The position numbers and the translations under genes are program-made. Shown in pieces: positions 49,637 to 57,343 of a stretch of DNA of 64,000 nucleotides; position 1 is the first letter of the stretch; every line of letters starts with the position of its first letter. This DNA is from Herpetosiphon sp042688385 (GTDB lineage Bacteria > Chloroflexota > Chloroflexia > Chloroflexales > Herpetosiphonaceae): the NCBI RefSeq assembly GCF_042688385.1, contig NZ_JBHUPY010000003.1, positions 20,918-84,917 of the forward strand, read 5' to 3'. The notes under the pieces are model-generated. The model saw only the letters and a program-made list of their open reading frames with translations, searched no databases and was not told the origin of the DNA.

Positions 49637-50458
49637 TTACACCTGACACACCGGACAAAGATGGGTTGAGCGTTGCCCCACGACGATGCGCTCGATCGGC
49701 GTGCCACAGCGGCGGCATGGCTCGCCAGTGCGGCCATAGGCTTCCAGGTGATATTGGTTTTCGCCGCTTGCACCATAGGCATCGCGATAGTTGACCAAGG
49801 TTGTGCCGCGATGCTCAATCGAGTTGCGCAGCACAATTTTTATGGCCTCGAAAAGCGCTGCGACCTCTGCTGGATTGAGGCTTTTGGCTGTACGCAAGGG
49901 ATGAATTTTGGCCAACCACAACGCTTCATCAGCATAGATATTGCCAATGCCAGCCAACACACTTTGATCAAGCAAGGTTGGCTTGATTTTAGTGGCTTTG
50001 CGTTGCAAGCGCTGGCTAAAATCGGCTAGCGTAAAATCGTCGCCCAATGGCTCTGGCCCCAAGCGTTGGTTCAGTTCGGCCACACCACTGCTATCAACCA
50101 AGCTCCAGCGGCCAAATTTGCGTGGATCGTGGAAGCGCAACTCGCGGCCATTATCCAACTCGACGACCACATGGGTATGTTTGTCAGTTGGATGATCAGC
50201 GGCGACAACCAACATTTGCCCAGTCATGCGCAGATGCACAATCAAGGTTTCGTGGTTATCAAGCTCGATCTGCAAATATTTGGCGCGGCGTAGCACCTGC
50301 TGAATTTGACGTTGGGCGATGGCTTCGGCAAAAAGCTCAGGGCTATGGGTATTGACAATTTTGGGCCAACCAAGGCTGCGTAAGGCGACAAAGCGCCGCC
50401 CGACCAGCTCTTGCTCAAGCGAACGGCGAACAGTTTCGACTTCTGGTAATTCTGGCAT
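49637..50458 (-). CDS. mutM: formamidopyrimidine-DNA glycosylase
   Basis: A 273-residue base-excision repair enzyme (Fpg) removing 8-oxoguanine and FaPy lesions. The N-terminus PELPEVETVRRSLEQELVGR gives catalytic Pro and Glu after Met removal. KYLQIEL holds the conserved Lys; HLRMTGQML and DPRKFGRW follow. The C-terminal zinc finger is C-x2-C-x16-C-x2-C (CRRCGTPIERIVVG...LCPVC). Length is typical. The ribosome site is weak. The end lies next to repeat DNA. Confidence 0.97.
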   Translation of the reverse strand: MPELPEVETVRRSLEQELVGRRFVALRSLGWPKIVNTHSPELFAEAIAQRQIQQVLRRAKYLQIELDNHETLIVHLRMTGQMLVVAADHPTDKHTHVVVELDNGRELRFHDPRKFGRWSLVDSSGVAELNQRLGPEPLGDDFTLADFSQRLQRKATKIKPTLLDQSVLAGIGNIYADEALWLAKIHPLRTAKSLNPAEVAALFEAIKIVLRNSIEHRGTTLVNYRDAYGASGENQYHLEAYGRTGEPCRRCGTPIERIVVGQRSTHLCPVCQV

Positions 50459-50483
50459 AAGTGTTTGTTTCTAAAATAAATAA

Positions 50484-50505
50484 CCGGACTGTATGCACAA
50501 TCCGG
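50484..50505 (-). terminator. terminator of the PGRP-like gene
   Basis: CCGGA (50484-50488) and TCCGG (50501-50505) form a short GC stem. On the minus strand it is followed by TTATTTATTTT, 12 bases after the stop codon of the 50517 gene. Confidence 0.7.
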
Positions 50506-50516
50506 CTGTTTGCTGG

Positions 50517-52754
50517 TTAACGTTCGGGCGTGCCAAGCGCGCTATGGCCACCACCACCGCTGGTATTGTCGATCAAAATTGTGCGTTCGGCCACGACTGG
50601 CAAGTTCGAGGCAACCGTGATGGTGTGCGATTGCAGGTTCGGGTCAATCGTATCGAGCAAAATCGAAATGCGACCTGTGCGCGGAATGGTGTATTCAACG
50701 ACTTGGCTCGTACCATCATCTTTGCCAAGCGTAACCGTCACTTGGGCTGGGCGTTGATTTGGATTCAACACCAGCAAAAATTCGGTGGCTGGGTCGGCGG
50801 TGCGACCTTCGGCAAAGTGCCAAACATAATCTTGCTCGGCAGCACCCATGCTGTTGGTGGCGCTATTGCCGCCATTGAAATAGCTGGTGCGTTCGGCCAC
50901 AATCGGCTGGCTTGAGGTCAACATTGTGCCAACTCCTTGGGGCGAGGGCACAATTTCGCGCATATCAACATCGAGCCGCGCCAAGGCTGGCACTTGATAG
51001 CGGCGGGTGAAGGTCGAGCCTTCCTCGGTCATAAAGGTCGTCGTAATCGCCGCCGACACTGGATTTGGATTGAGCAAGGCCAAGGTGGTGACAAACGGAT
51101 CAAGGGTTGCGCCTTCCGCAAAATACCAGGTATTTGATGGCGCAATCGCTCCTTTGGTCAAGAAGCCGCCGCCCTTGGTTGGGCCAACTAAAACCGTGCG
51201 TTCGGCTGCAATCGGGGCAGTTGCCGCGACCCGCAGGCCAAAAGCTTTGGGATTGTTGTTGCTCAAATCGACTTGGGTGCGGGTAAATGGTGGTAGCAAC
51301 ACTTGGCGCGTGCTGGTAATGCCATCGGTTGGCATAATTAGCAAGTTTGCTACAACTTCGCTTGGCTGTGGATTGTAGAGCGAGAGCAAGCTTGTGCGAT
51401 CGTTGGTGCCATCGCCTTCAGCAAAATACCACGTGCGGCTCCAACGGCTAATGCCCGATTCGCCCAATGCATCATTGGCAAATAACATCGTGCGATCGCC
51501 AACAATTGCTTGGTTTGAACTAACTTCGATTGGCAAATTGAAAGTATCGCTGAAAATTTCGTTGGCGATAATATTGACCCGTTGGCCGGGCTGAATTTCG
51601 TATTCGCGGCGCACGGCATTGGTTTGGCCGGGCAAGAAGGTGACGATGGTGCGCGCAACTTGGTTTGATGGATTGAACAACATAATCCGCTCGTTATAAT
51701 CGCGGGTGTTGCTTTCAACAAAGGTCAAGCGTTTGCGCACGGTCAATTGGTCAGCGGTGCGGCGAATCGATTCAGCTTGCTCAACATCCAAGCCACCAAG
51801 CACGGTTAATGTTTGGGGCAAACGATAGGCTTCGCTAATCCAAGCGATAATTTGGCCCAAGCCAATGCGCGCTGCATCGGTTAATTCGCCAAGCAAGGCT
51901 AAGCGAATCGTGCCATTGCTGGCTGGAAAGCCGTTGCGCCCAGCATAGACATTGCCAGCTTGATCGACCACAAATTGATAGGGCAGATCGGCTGCGCCTT
52001 CTGCTTGGGCAGCTGCTTGCAAGGCCCGCAACATGGTTGGCGGGTCGGCTTGGTTATTGAGCGGCAAACTAACTAATTCGATGCGGCGGGGCCGTGAAGG
52101 CAACAAATTGGGAATGCCAGGCAATGCGCCCCAGCTGGTGCGGCTAATCACTTGCGGTGGGCGAGTAAAAGTTGTGCCGCCAAAGGCAGCAGGTGCACGA
52201 TTAAGCTGGTCGGTCAGGCTTGGGCCGCTGCTGGTATCGAGAAAGCGCCAAGCGATGGCTTGCAAACTTGGTGCAGCAGGTTGGCTTGTACTGGCAAAAT
52301 CAACCTGATATTGCAGCCAACGTGAACCGGCCTCGACCCCAATTGGGCCCAGCAACTGCTCGCCTTCGGCCAAAATTTGGGCTACATTCAGAGTTTGCCA
52401 TTCGCGCCATTCGGTGCCATTGGCGCTGGTGCGTAGCTTGAGGCTGAGGCTGGTGCCAACTGGCAAATCAAAATTCCAGTGCGCTGAAACTGCATTCCAA
52501 ACAAATGGAACTTCGTGGGCAACCGATGTGAAAGTACCCTGCGTTGCAGTTTGATCGAGCCGCAACTCGCCATCGCTATTATTGGTCACTAACAAGCCTT
52601 CGAGCGTGCCAGCCTGCCAATCGGCGACCGATGTTTGGGCAAAGGTGGCAGTTTGCACCTTGCTCGCGGGGCTGGTTTGGGCATTCGCTCGCCAAGCCAC
52701 GCCACTGAGCACCAGCGATAATCCAACTGCTGCCATGAAAAACGTACGGCGCAT
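50517..52754 (-). CDS. secreted PGRP-like protein with three WYFAEG beta-repeats, probably non-catalytic
   Basis: A 745-residue protein with a signal peptide (FFMAAVGLSLVLSGVAWRANAQ). After a beta domain (about 40-180) comes a peptidoglycan-recognition/amidase_2-like region (VISRTSWGALPG, then DLPYQFVVDQAGNVYAGRNG), but the zinc histidine expected after strand 2 is replaced (RRIELVSLPL), so amidase activity is doubtful. Residues about 345-740 contain repeated units of about 115 residues, marked by TWYFAEGDG, TWYFAEGAT and VWHFAEGRT, each followed by LLNPNP-like turns and IVAERT. Similar repeats (DUF5719 type) occur in actinobacterial surface proteins. GAGG precedes the ATG. Likely binds peptidoglycan or glycan at the cell surface. 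Confidence 0.8.
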   Translation of the reverse strand: MRRTFFMAAVGLSLVLSGVAWRANAQTSPASKVQTATFAQTSVADWQAGTLEGLLVTNNSDGELRLDQTATQGTFTSVAHEVPFVWNAVSAHWNFDLPVGTSLSLKLRTSANGTEWREWQTLNVAQILAEGEQLLGPIGVEAGSRWLQYQVDFASTSQPAAPSLQAIAWRFLDTSSGPSLTDQLNRAPAAFGGTTFTRPPQVISRTSWGALPGIPNLLPSRPRRIELVSLPLNNQADPPTMLRALQAAAQAEGAADLPYQFVVDQAGNVYAGRNGFPASNGTIRLALLGELTDAARIGLGQIIAWISEAYRLPQTLTVLGGLDVEQAESIRRTADQLTVRKRLTFVESNTRDYNERIMLFNPSNQVARTIVTFLPGQTNAVRREYEIQPGQRVNIIANEIFSDTFNLPIEVSSNQAIVGDRTMLFANDALGESGISRWSRTWYFAEGDGTNDRTSLLSLYNPQPSEVVANLLIMPTDGITSTRQVLLPPFTRTQVDLSNNNPKAFGLRVAATAPIAAERTVLVGPTKGGGFLTKGAIAPSNTWYFAEGATLDPFVTTLALLNPNPVSAAITTTFMTEEGSTFTRRYQVPALARLDVDMREIVPSPQGVGTMLTSSQPIVAERTSYFNGGNSATNSMGAAEQDYVWHFAEGRTADPATEFLLVLNPNQRPAQVTVTLGKDDGTSQVVEYTIPRTGRISILLDTIDPNLQSHTITVASNLPVVAERTILIDNTSGGGGHSALGTPER

Positions 52755-52774
52755 AGGTACCTCGTCGATACAGG

Positions 52775-52842
52775 AAAATTAAGGACTATAGGCTATAGGC
52801 ACAGTTACAAGCTGCAACTGTGGCCTATAGCCCTTAATTTTT
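52775..52842 (-). terminator. long hairpin terminator of the GH-like lipoprotein gene
   Basis: AAAATTAAGG (52775-52784) pairs with CCTTAATTTT (52832-52841); inside, CTATAGG and CCTATAG, then CACAGTT and AACTGTG also pair. The result is a nearly continuous stem of more than 25 bp between two minus-strand genes. Confidence 0.8.
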
Positions 52843-52859
52843 GATGATGGAGAACTTAA

Positions 52860-54899
52860 TTAATCAAGCCACTCTGGGTCGTAATAGTTGGCAGCATTCC
52901 AGAGAATCCAGCCATACGTGCCTTCGACCTCGGCGACAGCTTGCATTTGAGCGCGAACTTCGGTGCGCCCATATTCAGTGACGGGATTGAGCCAGGTTGC
53001 GGTGAAGGCTTGCAGCCAAGGCCGTTGCACTGCATATTTGCCTTCCATGCGTTTTTGGCCCTTCTCGATGCTATCTTTGACGATCTCGTATGGGTGAGCG
53101 TCGGCGTTATCGAAGCCCAACTCATTGCGATCGTAGTGTGAAGGATAGACCATTGCACAAACATAATCGGTGTGATCGGCCATAATTTCAAGGCTTTGGC
53201 CAATTTCCCACATGTTGCGCCAGGTTGCATAGCCAAACACGTCGATTGAGAAGAACGCACCTGCACCGTTGATGTCGCCATGGGCGCGCTTGAGCACATC
53301 GCCAATCGCTTCGTACATCACTTCAGGATTATTTTCTGGATCGATCGGTTGCGAGAACACCAAATTGCTGGTGCTGCCATCCGATGGGAAGCGAATATAA
53401 TCGAATTGTACTTCATCAAAGCCATAATCGGCAATTTCTTTGGCAACGCCAACATTATACTCGGTGACGTTCTGATTGAATGGATCAAGCCACTTCAGAC
53501 CGCCATCATCTTCCCATACGCCGCCAGTGACGCGGCTTTGGGCAGCCCATTCAGGGTGAGCATCGGCCAAGCTATTATCGCGCATCACCGCCATCCGGCC
53601 AATTAAGTAGATATTGCGTTTGCGGGCTTCAGCCACAATCCATTCCATATCCAAATAATCAACCGCAGTATCTGCTTCAATCACCAATGGATGCTTGGAA
53701 ATATAGCCAACCATACCAACTTCGCCAGCAATATCGAGCTTGATGTCAAGCACAATTGCATTAACTTCGGTTTGATCAACCAGATCAAACAATTCGGTTA
53801 ATGCAGCTTTCGATGAGCCAGTGGCGGCGGTGATATAAATTGCTTTGGCAACAAATTCTTCTGCTTCAAGATCAGCGGTGAATTTGCCATCGCTGAGCGC
53901 CGTCCATGCCTTGCGATAGCCAGGTGAGAGCACCTGAATTTGGGCATTTTCGGGAACGCCAGTTAATTCATAGGTTCCATCGGGCTTGAGCCGCGTCATA
54001 GTGACTGCTGTGCCCGTGTAGGGGTAGGTTTCGTCTGCGCCTTCAAATGGCTTGACCATCGCGATGACCGTGCCCTTGGTAAGCGGCTTGCCAGTTTCGC
54101 TATTGACGACTGAGCCGCGCACCGTTGAAGGTCGCAAGACAACATCCAACGAAGCTGCTTGGGGCAATTCCAAGGTTTGGCTGCTATAGTCGGTAGCACT
54201 AAACACCACGGGCGCGTTCAAATCGATGTTGCGCACCGTGTAGCGGCCTTCGGCATCGCTTTGAGCCGTGGCATTACCAACCTGGACGGTGGCTCCGCTC
54301 ACTGGCTTTTGGCTATATTTATCGCTGATGATGCCGCTTAAGCTGGTTGGGCGCAACGACACATCATAGCTGGTTTGCTTTTCAAGGGTTGCGGTGGCGC
54401 TGGTGTAATCGCTCGCTGCAATCACAACTTCGGCTTTTTCATCAACATTGGTCAATTTGTAGCGGCCATCGGTGCCACTGGTGGCTTGGCTGCTGCCAGC
54501 CTTGACCGTTACGCCTGCGACAGGTTGTTGTGAGTATTGATCGAGCACAACCCCGCTAATCGTATTGGGCCGAATCGTCAGATTAACTTCTACCGGCGTT
54601 TGCTCGTTGACTGGGGTTTTATCGGCCAAGCTAAGCGTGGCTGAGCTATAATCGCTGGCTTGAACCAATAACGAATTGGTGGTTTCCCATTCATTAATCG
54701 TCCATTTGCCAGCATCATCAGTTGTCGCGCTTGCTTCGCCAACTTGAACGGTTACTCCAGCAACGGGCTTTTGGGTATAGCTATCTGTTACAATTCCCGT
54801 CAGTGGCGGATTGCTGCTGCCACAGGCGGCAAGGACCAACGCAACAGCGCCAAACAGACCTGCTGTTAGGCGGCGCTTGGTTTGACTCACAAAATACAT
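52860..54899 (-). CDS. lipoprotein with four carboxypeptidase-regulatory-like repeats and a DUF4015 (putative glycoside hydrolase) domain
   Basis: A 679-residue lipoprotein: LTAGLFGAVALVLAACGSSN has a lipobox LAAC. Residues about 35-320 hold four CarboxypepD_reg-like beta-sandwiches, each starting G-x-V/I-x-D-x-Y-(S/T)-Q-(K/Q)-P-V-(A/S)-G-(V/A)-T-V and ending G-(R/K)-(Y/W)-x-(I/V/L). The C-terminal 340 residues match DUF4015, a TIM-barrel of the alpha-amylase clan: LVDQTEVNAIVLDIKLD, YGFDEVQFDYIRFPSDG and FSIDVFGYA; the Asp in QFDYIRFP is the expected nucleophile-like residue. AGGAAGG precedes the ATG. It probably hydrolyses or binds a surface polysaccharide; the substrate is unknown. Confidence 0.85.
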   Translation of the reverse strand: MYFVSQTKRRLTAGLFGAVALVLAACGSSNPPLTGIVTDSYTQKPVAGVTVQVGEASATTDDAGKWTINEWETTNSLLVQASDYSSATLSLADKTPVNEQTPVEVNLTIRPNTISGVVLDQYSQQPVAGVTVKAGSSQATSGTDGRYKLTNVDEKAEVVIAASDYTSATATLEKQTSYDVSLRPTSLSGIISDKYSQKPVSGATVQVGNATAQSDAEGRYTVRNIDLNAPVVFSATDYSSQTLELPQAASLDVVLRPSTVRGSVVNSETGKPLTKGTVIAMVKPFEGADETYPYTGTAVTMTRLKPDGTYELTGVPENAQIQVLSPGYRKAWTALSDGKFTADLEAEEFVAKAIYITAATGSSKAALTELFDLVDQTEVNAIVLDIKLDIAGEVGMVGYISKHPLVIEADTAVDYLDMEWIVAEARKRNIYLIGRMAVMRDNSLADAHPEWAAQSRVTGGVWEDDGGLKWLDPFNQNVTEYNVGVAKEIADYGFDEVQFDYIRFPSDGSTSNLVFSQPIDPENNPEVMYEAIGDVLKRAHGDINGAGAFFSIDVFGYATWRNMWEIGQSLEIMADHTDYVCAMVYPSHYDRNELGFDNADAHPYEIVKDSIEKGQKRMEGKYAVQRPWLQAFTATWLNPVTEYGRTEVRAQMQAVAEVEGTYGWILWNAANYYDPEWLD

Positions 54900-54979
54900 C
54901 ACTTCTGACCTTCCTAAGCTTGTGGTGGGTGTCGGTTTAGACGGCGGTAATCATACGTTGCCCATCATTGCCTGTCAAG

Positions 54980-55019
54980 AAAAAACGCCCGCCTGCCGAG
55001 GCAGTTCGAGCGTTTTTTT
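54980..55019. terminator. terminator after the first KimA-like gene
   Basis: AAAAAACGC (54980-54988) and GCGTTTTTTT (55010-55019) flank an inner CTGCC/GGCAG stem, giving a hairpin with a U-run in either direction. Confidence 0.85.
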
Positions 55020-55037
55020 GATTAAGAGTTGCTAAGT

Positions 55038-56921
55038 TTAACGTTCAAGATGATACGGCACGCTAATGACAATTTTATTGCGCCGGAATAACAGCGCGCC
55101 TTTTAAGAAGAAGGCGGTTTGGTTATGCAAGGCATATTCCCAAATTCGCGCCGGAATAAATTCAGGCAAAATGATCGTCAGAATGTCATCATGGCGCTCA
55201 GCTTCAATCCGATCAACGTAGCGTAAAATTGGCCGTAATAATGATCGATATTTAGATATTTCAATATCCAAGGGCACATCTGGCTCCCAGTTTTGCCAAC
55301 GCTCTTGCAAGCGGGCAGTTTTTTCGTGCTCATGCTCAAATTCAATATACAAGGCGCGAACCTTGCCTGGTGCAATCGATTTGGCATATTCGAGGGCCTT
55401 AACCGTGCCACGATGCAATGATGAAACTAGTACAATCACATTATTTTCTAAAGCAGCTGGTTTGCTAAACCCTTCTAAGGAAAGTTGTTTTGCCACACCT
55501 TTATAGTGGTGATTGATCGCCATAAAGATCAACACCAACACTGGAATACAAATTACGACCAGCCATGCGCCTTCTTTGAATTTGGTCGTGCCATTGATAA
55601 TTAACACGATCCCGGTGGCGATTGCCCCAACAAAATTAACAACTAAATTAAGTTGCCAACCCTTGCTCTTGAGCCGCAACCAGCGCAAGACCATGCCCGA
55701 TTGCGAGAGCGTGAACGAAAGAAACACCCCAACCGCATACAAGGGAATCAAATTGGTGACCGAGCCATCGAAGCCAATCACCAATAGCGCCGCCGCTACC
55801 GAAAGAAAAATAACCCCATTTGAAAAGACTAAGCGATCGCCCAACGATGAGAATTGGCGTGGCAGAAAGCCGTCACGCGCTAGCAACGACATCAAACGGG
55901 GAAAATCGGCGTAGCTCGTATTGGCGGCAACCAACAAAATTGCTGCCGTCGAGATTTGCAACATGCCATGCATGACCTTTGGAAAGCCTGTTTCAGTTCC
56001 CGTGGTGCGGCCCCAAATACCGCGCCCAATTTGCGAAATCACGGTTTCGTTGAATTGCGGGCGTGCGCCGTATTTGTGGGCAAACCAGGTAATGCCTGCG
56101 AACATAACCAAAAGTAAACCAGCCATCCAAACCATGGTCACGCGGGCATTGTGTGGCTCGGGCTTGCGAAAAGCTGGCACGCCATTCGAGATCGCCTCAA
56201 CCCCAGTCAATGCTGAACAGCCAGAGGCAAAAGCTCCCATCAGCAAAAATGCGGTTATGCCTTCGTTGCCCAAGGGCGAGAAGCTTTGTTCATGCGGCCC
56301 CATCAGGCTATCCGAAAGCACCAACGGCTGAATCGTACCAGTCAGTTGTTTGTAAAAACCATAGCCAAGCGTCAACAGAATGATCGTGACGAAGAAATAG
56401 GTTGGCAGCGAGAAAATCGCCCCCGATTCACGAATCCCGCGCAAATTGGCCAGCGTCAGCAGCACAATCCCAATGATACAAATTTCAATTCGATATTCGC
56501 GTAGTGGCTCGACCAGCGAGATCAACTGCGAAACGCCAGATGAAATCGATACAGCGACGGTCAGAATATAATCAATTAATAATGCGCCACCAGCAATCAA
56601 ACCAGCGAGTGTGCCGAGATTATCCGAGGCCACGATATACGAGCCGCCGCCGCTTGGATAGGCGGTGATAGTTTGGCGATACGAAATGGTGACGATCATC
56701 AGCAACACAGCGATCCCAATGCCCAGCCAGAGCGAGGTGCTGAATGCAATCACGCCAGCTGGCACAAGGTGCACCAGCATTTCTTCGGTGGCATAGGCAA
56801 CCGATGAGAGCGCATCGGACGAAAAGACTGCCAGCGCGGTTTTTTTATCCAGCCGCTCATGCGATTGGGCAGCAGTTTCCAACGGATTCCCCACTAAAAC
56901 CCGCTTTAATTGCGTCAACAT
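55038..56921 (-). CDS. KimA-like APC-superfamily potassium importer (copy 1)
   Basis: A 627-residue transporter: about twelve membrane helices (60-480) and a soluble C-terminal domain (about 490-625). The start LKRVLVGNPLETAAQSHERL, then ALSSVAYATEEMLVHLVP, YPSGGGSYIVASDNLGTLAG and LTVAVSISSGV closely follow the layout of Bacillus subtilis KimA (YdaO), a K+/H+ symporter controlled by c-di-AMP. AAGGAG lies 6 bases before the ATG at 56921, so the longer frame is rejected. A consensus promoter lies 320 bases upstream, leaving a long structured leader. It follows its paralogue (57344-59302). K+ as substrate is inferred by family; an amino acid permease role cannot be excluded. Confidence 0.85.
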   Translation of the reverse strand: MLTQLKRVLVGNPLETAAQSHERLDKKTALAVFSSDALSSVAYATEEMLVHLVPAGVIAFSTSLWLGIGIAVLLMIVTISYRQTITAYPSGGGSYIVASDNLGTLAGLIAGGALLIDYILTVAVSISSGVSQLISLVEPLREYRIEICIIGIVLLTLANLRGIRESGAIFSLPTYFFVTIILLTLGYGFYKQLTGTIQPLVLSDSLMGPHEQSFSPLGNEGITAFLLMGAFASGCSALTGVEAISNGVPAFRKPEPHNARVTMVWMAGLLLVMFAGITWFAHKYGARPQFNETVISQIGRGIWGRTTGTETGFPKVMHGMLQISTAAILLVAANTSYADFPRLMSLLARDGFLPRQFSSLGDRLVFSNGVIFLSVAAALLVIGFDGSVTNLIPLYAVGVFLSFTLSQSGMVLRWLRLKSKGWQLNLVVNFVGAIATGIVLIINGTTKFKEGAWLVVICIPVLVLIFMAINHHYKGVAKQLSLEGFSKPAALENNVIVLVSSLHRGTVKALEYAKSIAPGKVRALYIEFEHEHEKTARLQERWQNWEPDVPLDIEISKYRSLLRPILRYVDRIEAERHDDILTIILPEFIPARIWEYALHNQTAFFLKGALLFRRNKIVISVPYHLER

Positions 56922-57240
56922 GGAAAAACTCCTTGGCGTTTCCTCAAAATGAGGTTTGTTATTCAATTAAATTTGAACAAATGTTCTGTATCAAAGGTCG
57001 CAATCAAGCAGACTCAAGCCAGCGATTGACCTAGCTTAAGCAGGCGCTTAGTTTGGAGCGTTATGGTTGCAGAGTTGGTTTAGGCGTGTGGGGGAGAATG
57101 AGGTGAGTGCCGTGCTTGTTGGGAGCAATACGGTAAGCCGACATTGGTTAAGTTGGATTGGTGGAGCTGAAAGCGCATACCCGTTTCCGTTTGCATTAAA
57201 AACCGCCAACTACACGAGTGGTATGTCGGCGGCGAATATA
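56922..57240 (-). promoter_or_regulatory. long structured 5' leader of KimA-like copy 1
   Basis: About 318 bases without a gene. Reading the minus strand: first a CCGCC/GGCGG hairpin (57237-57206) with a T-run directly after it, like a terminator right after the transcription start; then a middle region; then a stem AGGTC-AATC / GATT-GC-GACCT (57033-56991); and a CCTCA/TGAGG hairpin (56954-56942) just before the ribosome site. No c-di-AMP (ydaO) riboswitch core was recognised. Confidence 0.5.
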
Positions 57241-57246
57241 GGCTTG

Positions 57247-57274
57247 ATTATAGTCCACTCAAGGTTTTTGTCAA
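57247..57274 (-). promoter_or_regulatory. consensus sigma-70 promoter of KimA-like copy 1
   Basis: On the minus strand TTGACA (57274-57269), a 16-base spacer and TATAAT (57252-57247), both boxes perfect. It is the strongest promoter match seen in the window. Confidence 0.85.
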
Positions 57275-57307
57275 TGAGATTTGTTAACGAATATGAACTA
57301 GTAATAA

Positions 57308-57333
57308 GCGGGCTTGATTTATTTCAAGCCCGC
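57308..57333 (-). terminator. terminator after KimA-like copy 2
   Basis: GCGGGCTTGA (57308-57317) pairs perfectly with TCAAGCCCGC (57324-57333), 11 bases after the stop codon of the 57344 gene. On the minus strand it is followed by TTATTAC. Confidence 0.8.
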
Positions 57334-57343
57334 CGATCGAGTG

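Noticed and set aside
50517..52754. Active N-acetylmuramoyl-alanine amidase
   Set aside because: The first zinc-ligand histidine of the PGRP fold is missing.
56922..57240. c-di-AMP (ydaO) riboswitch in the KimA-like leader
   Set aside because: The conserved ydaO core words were looked for on the minus strand and not found.
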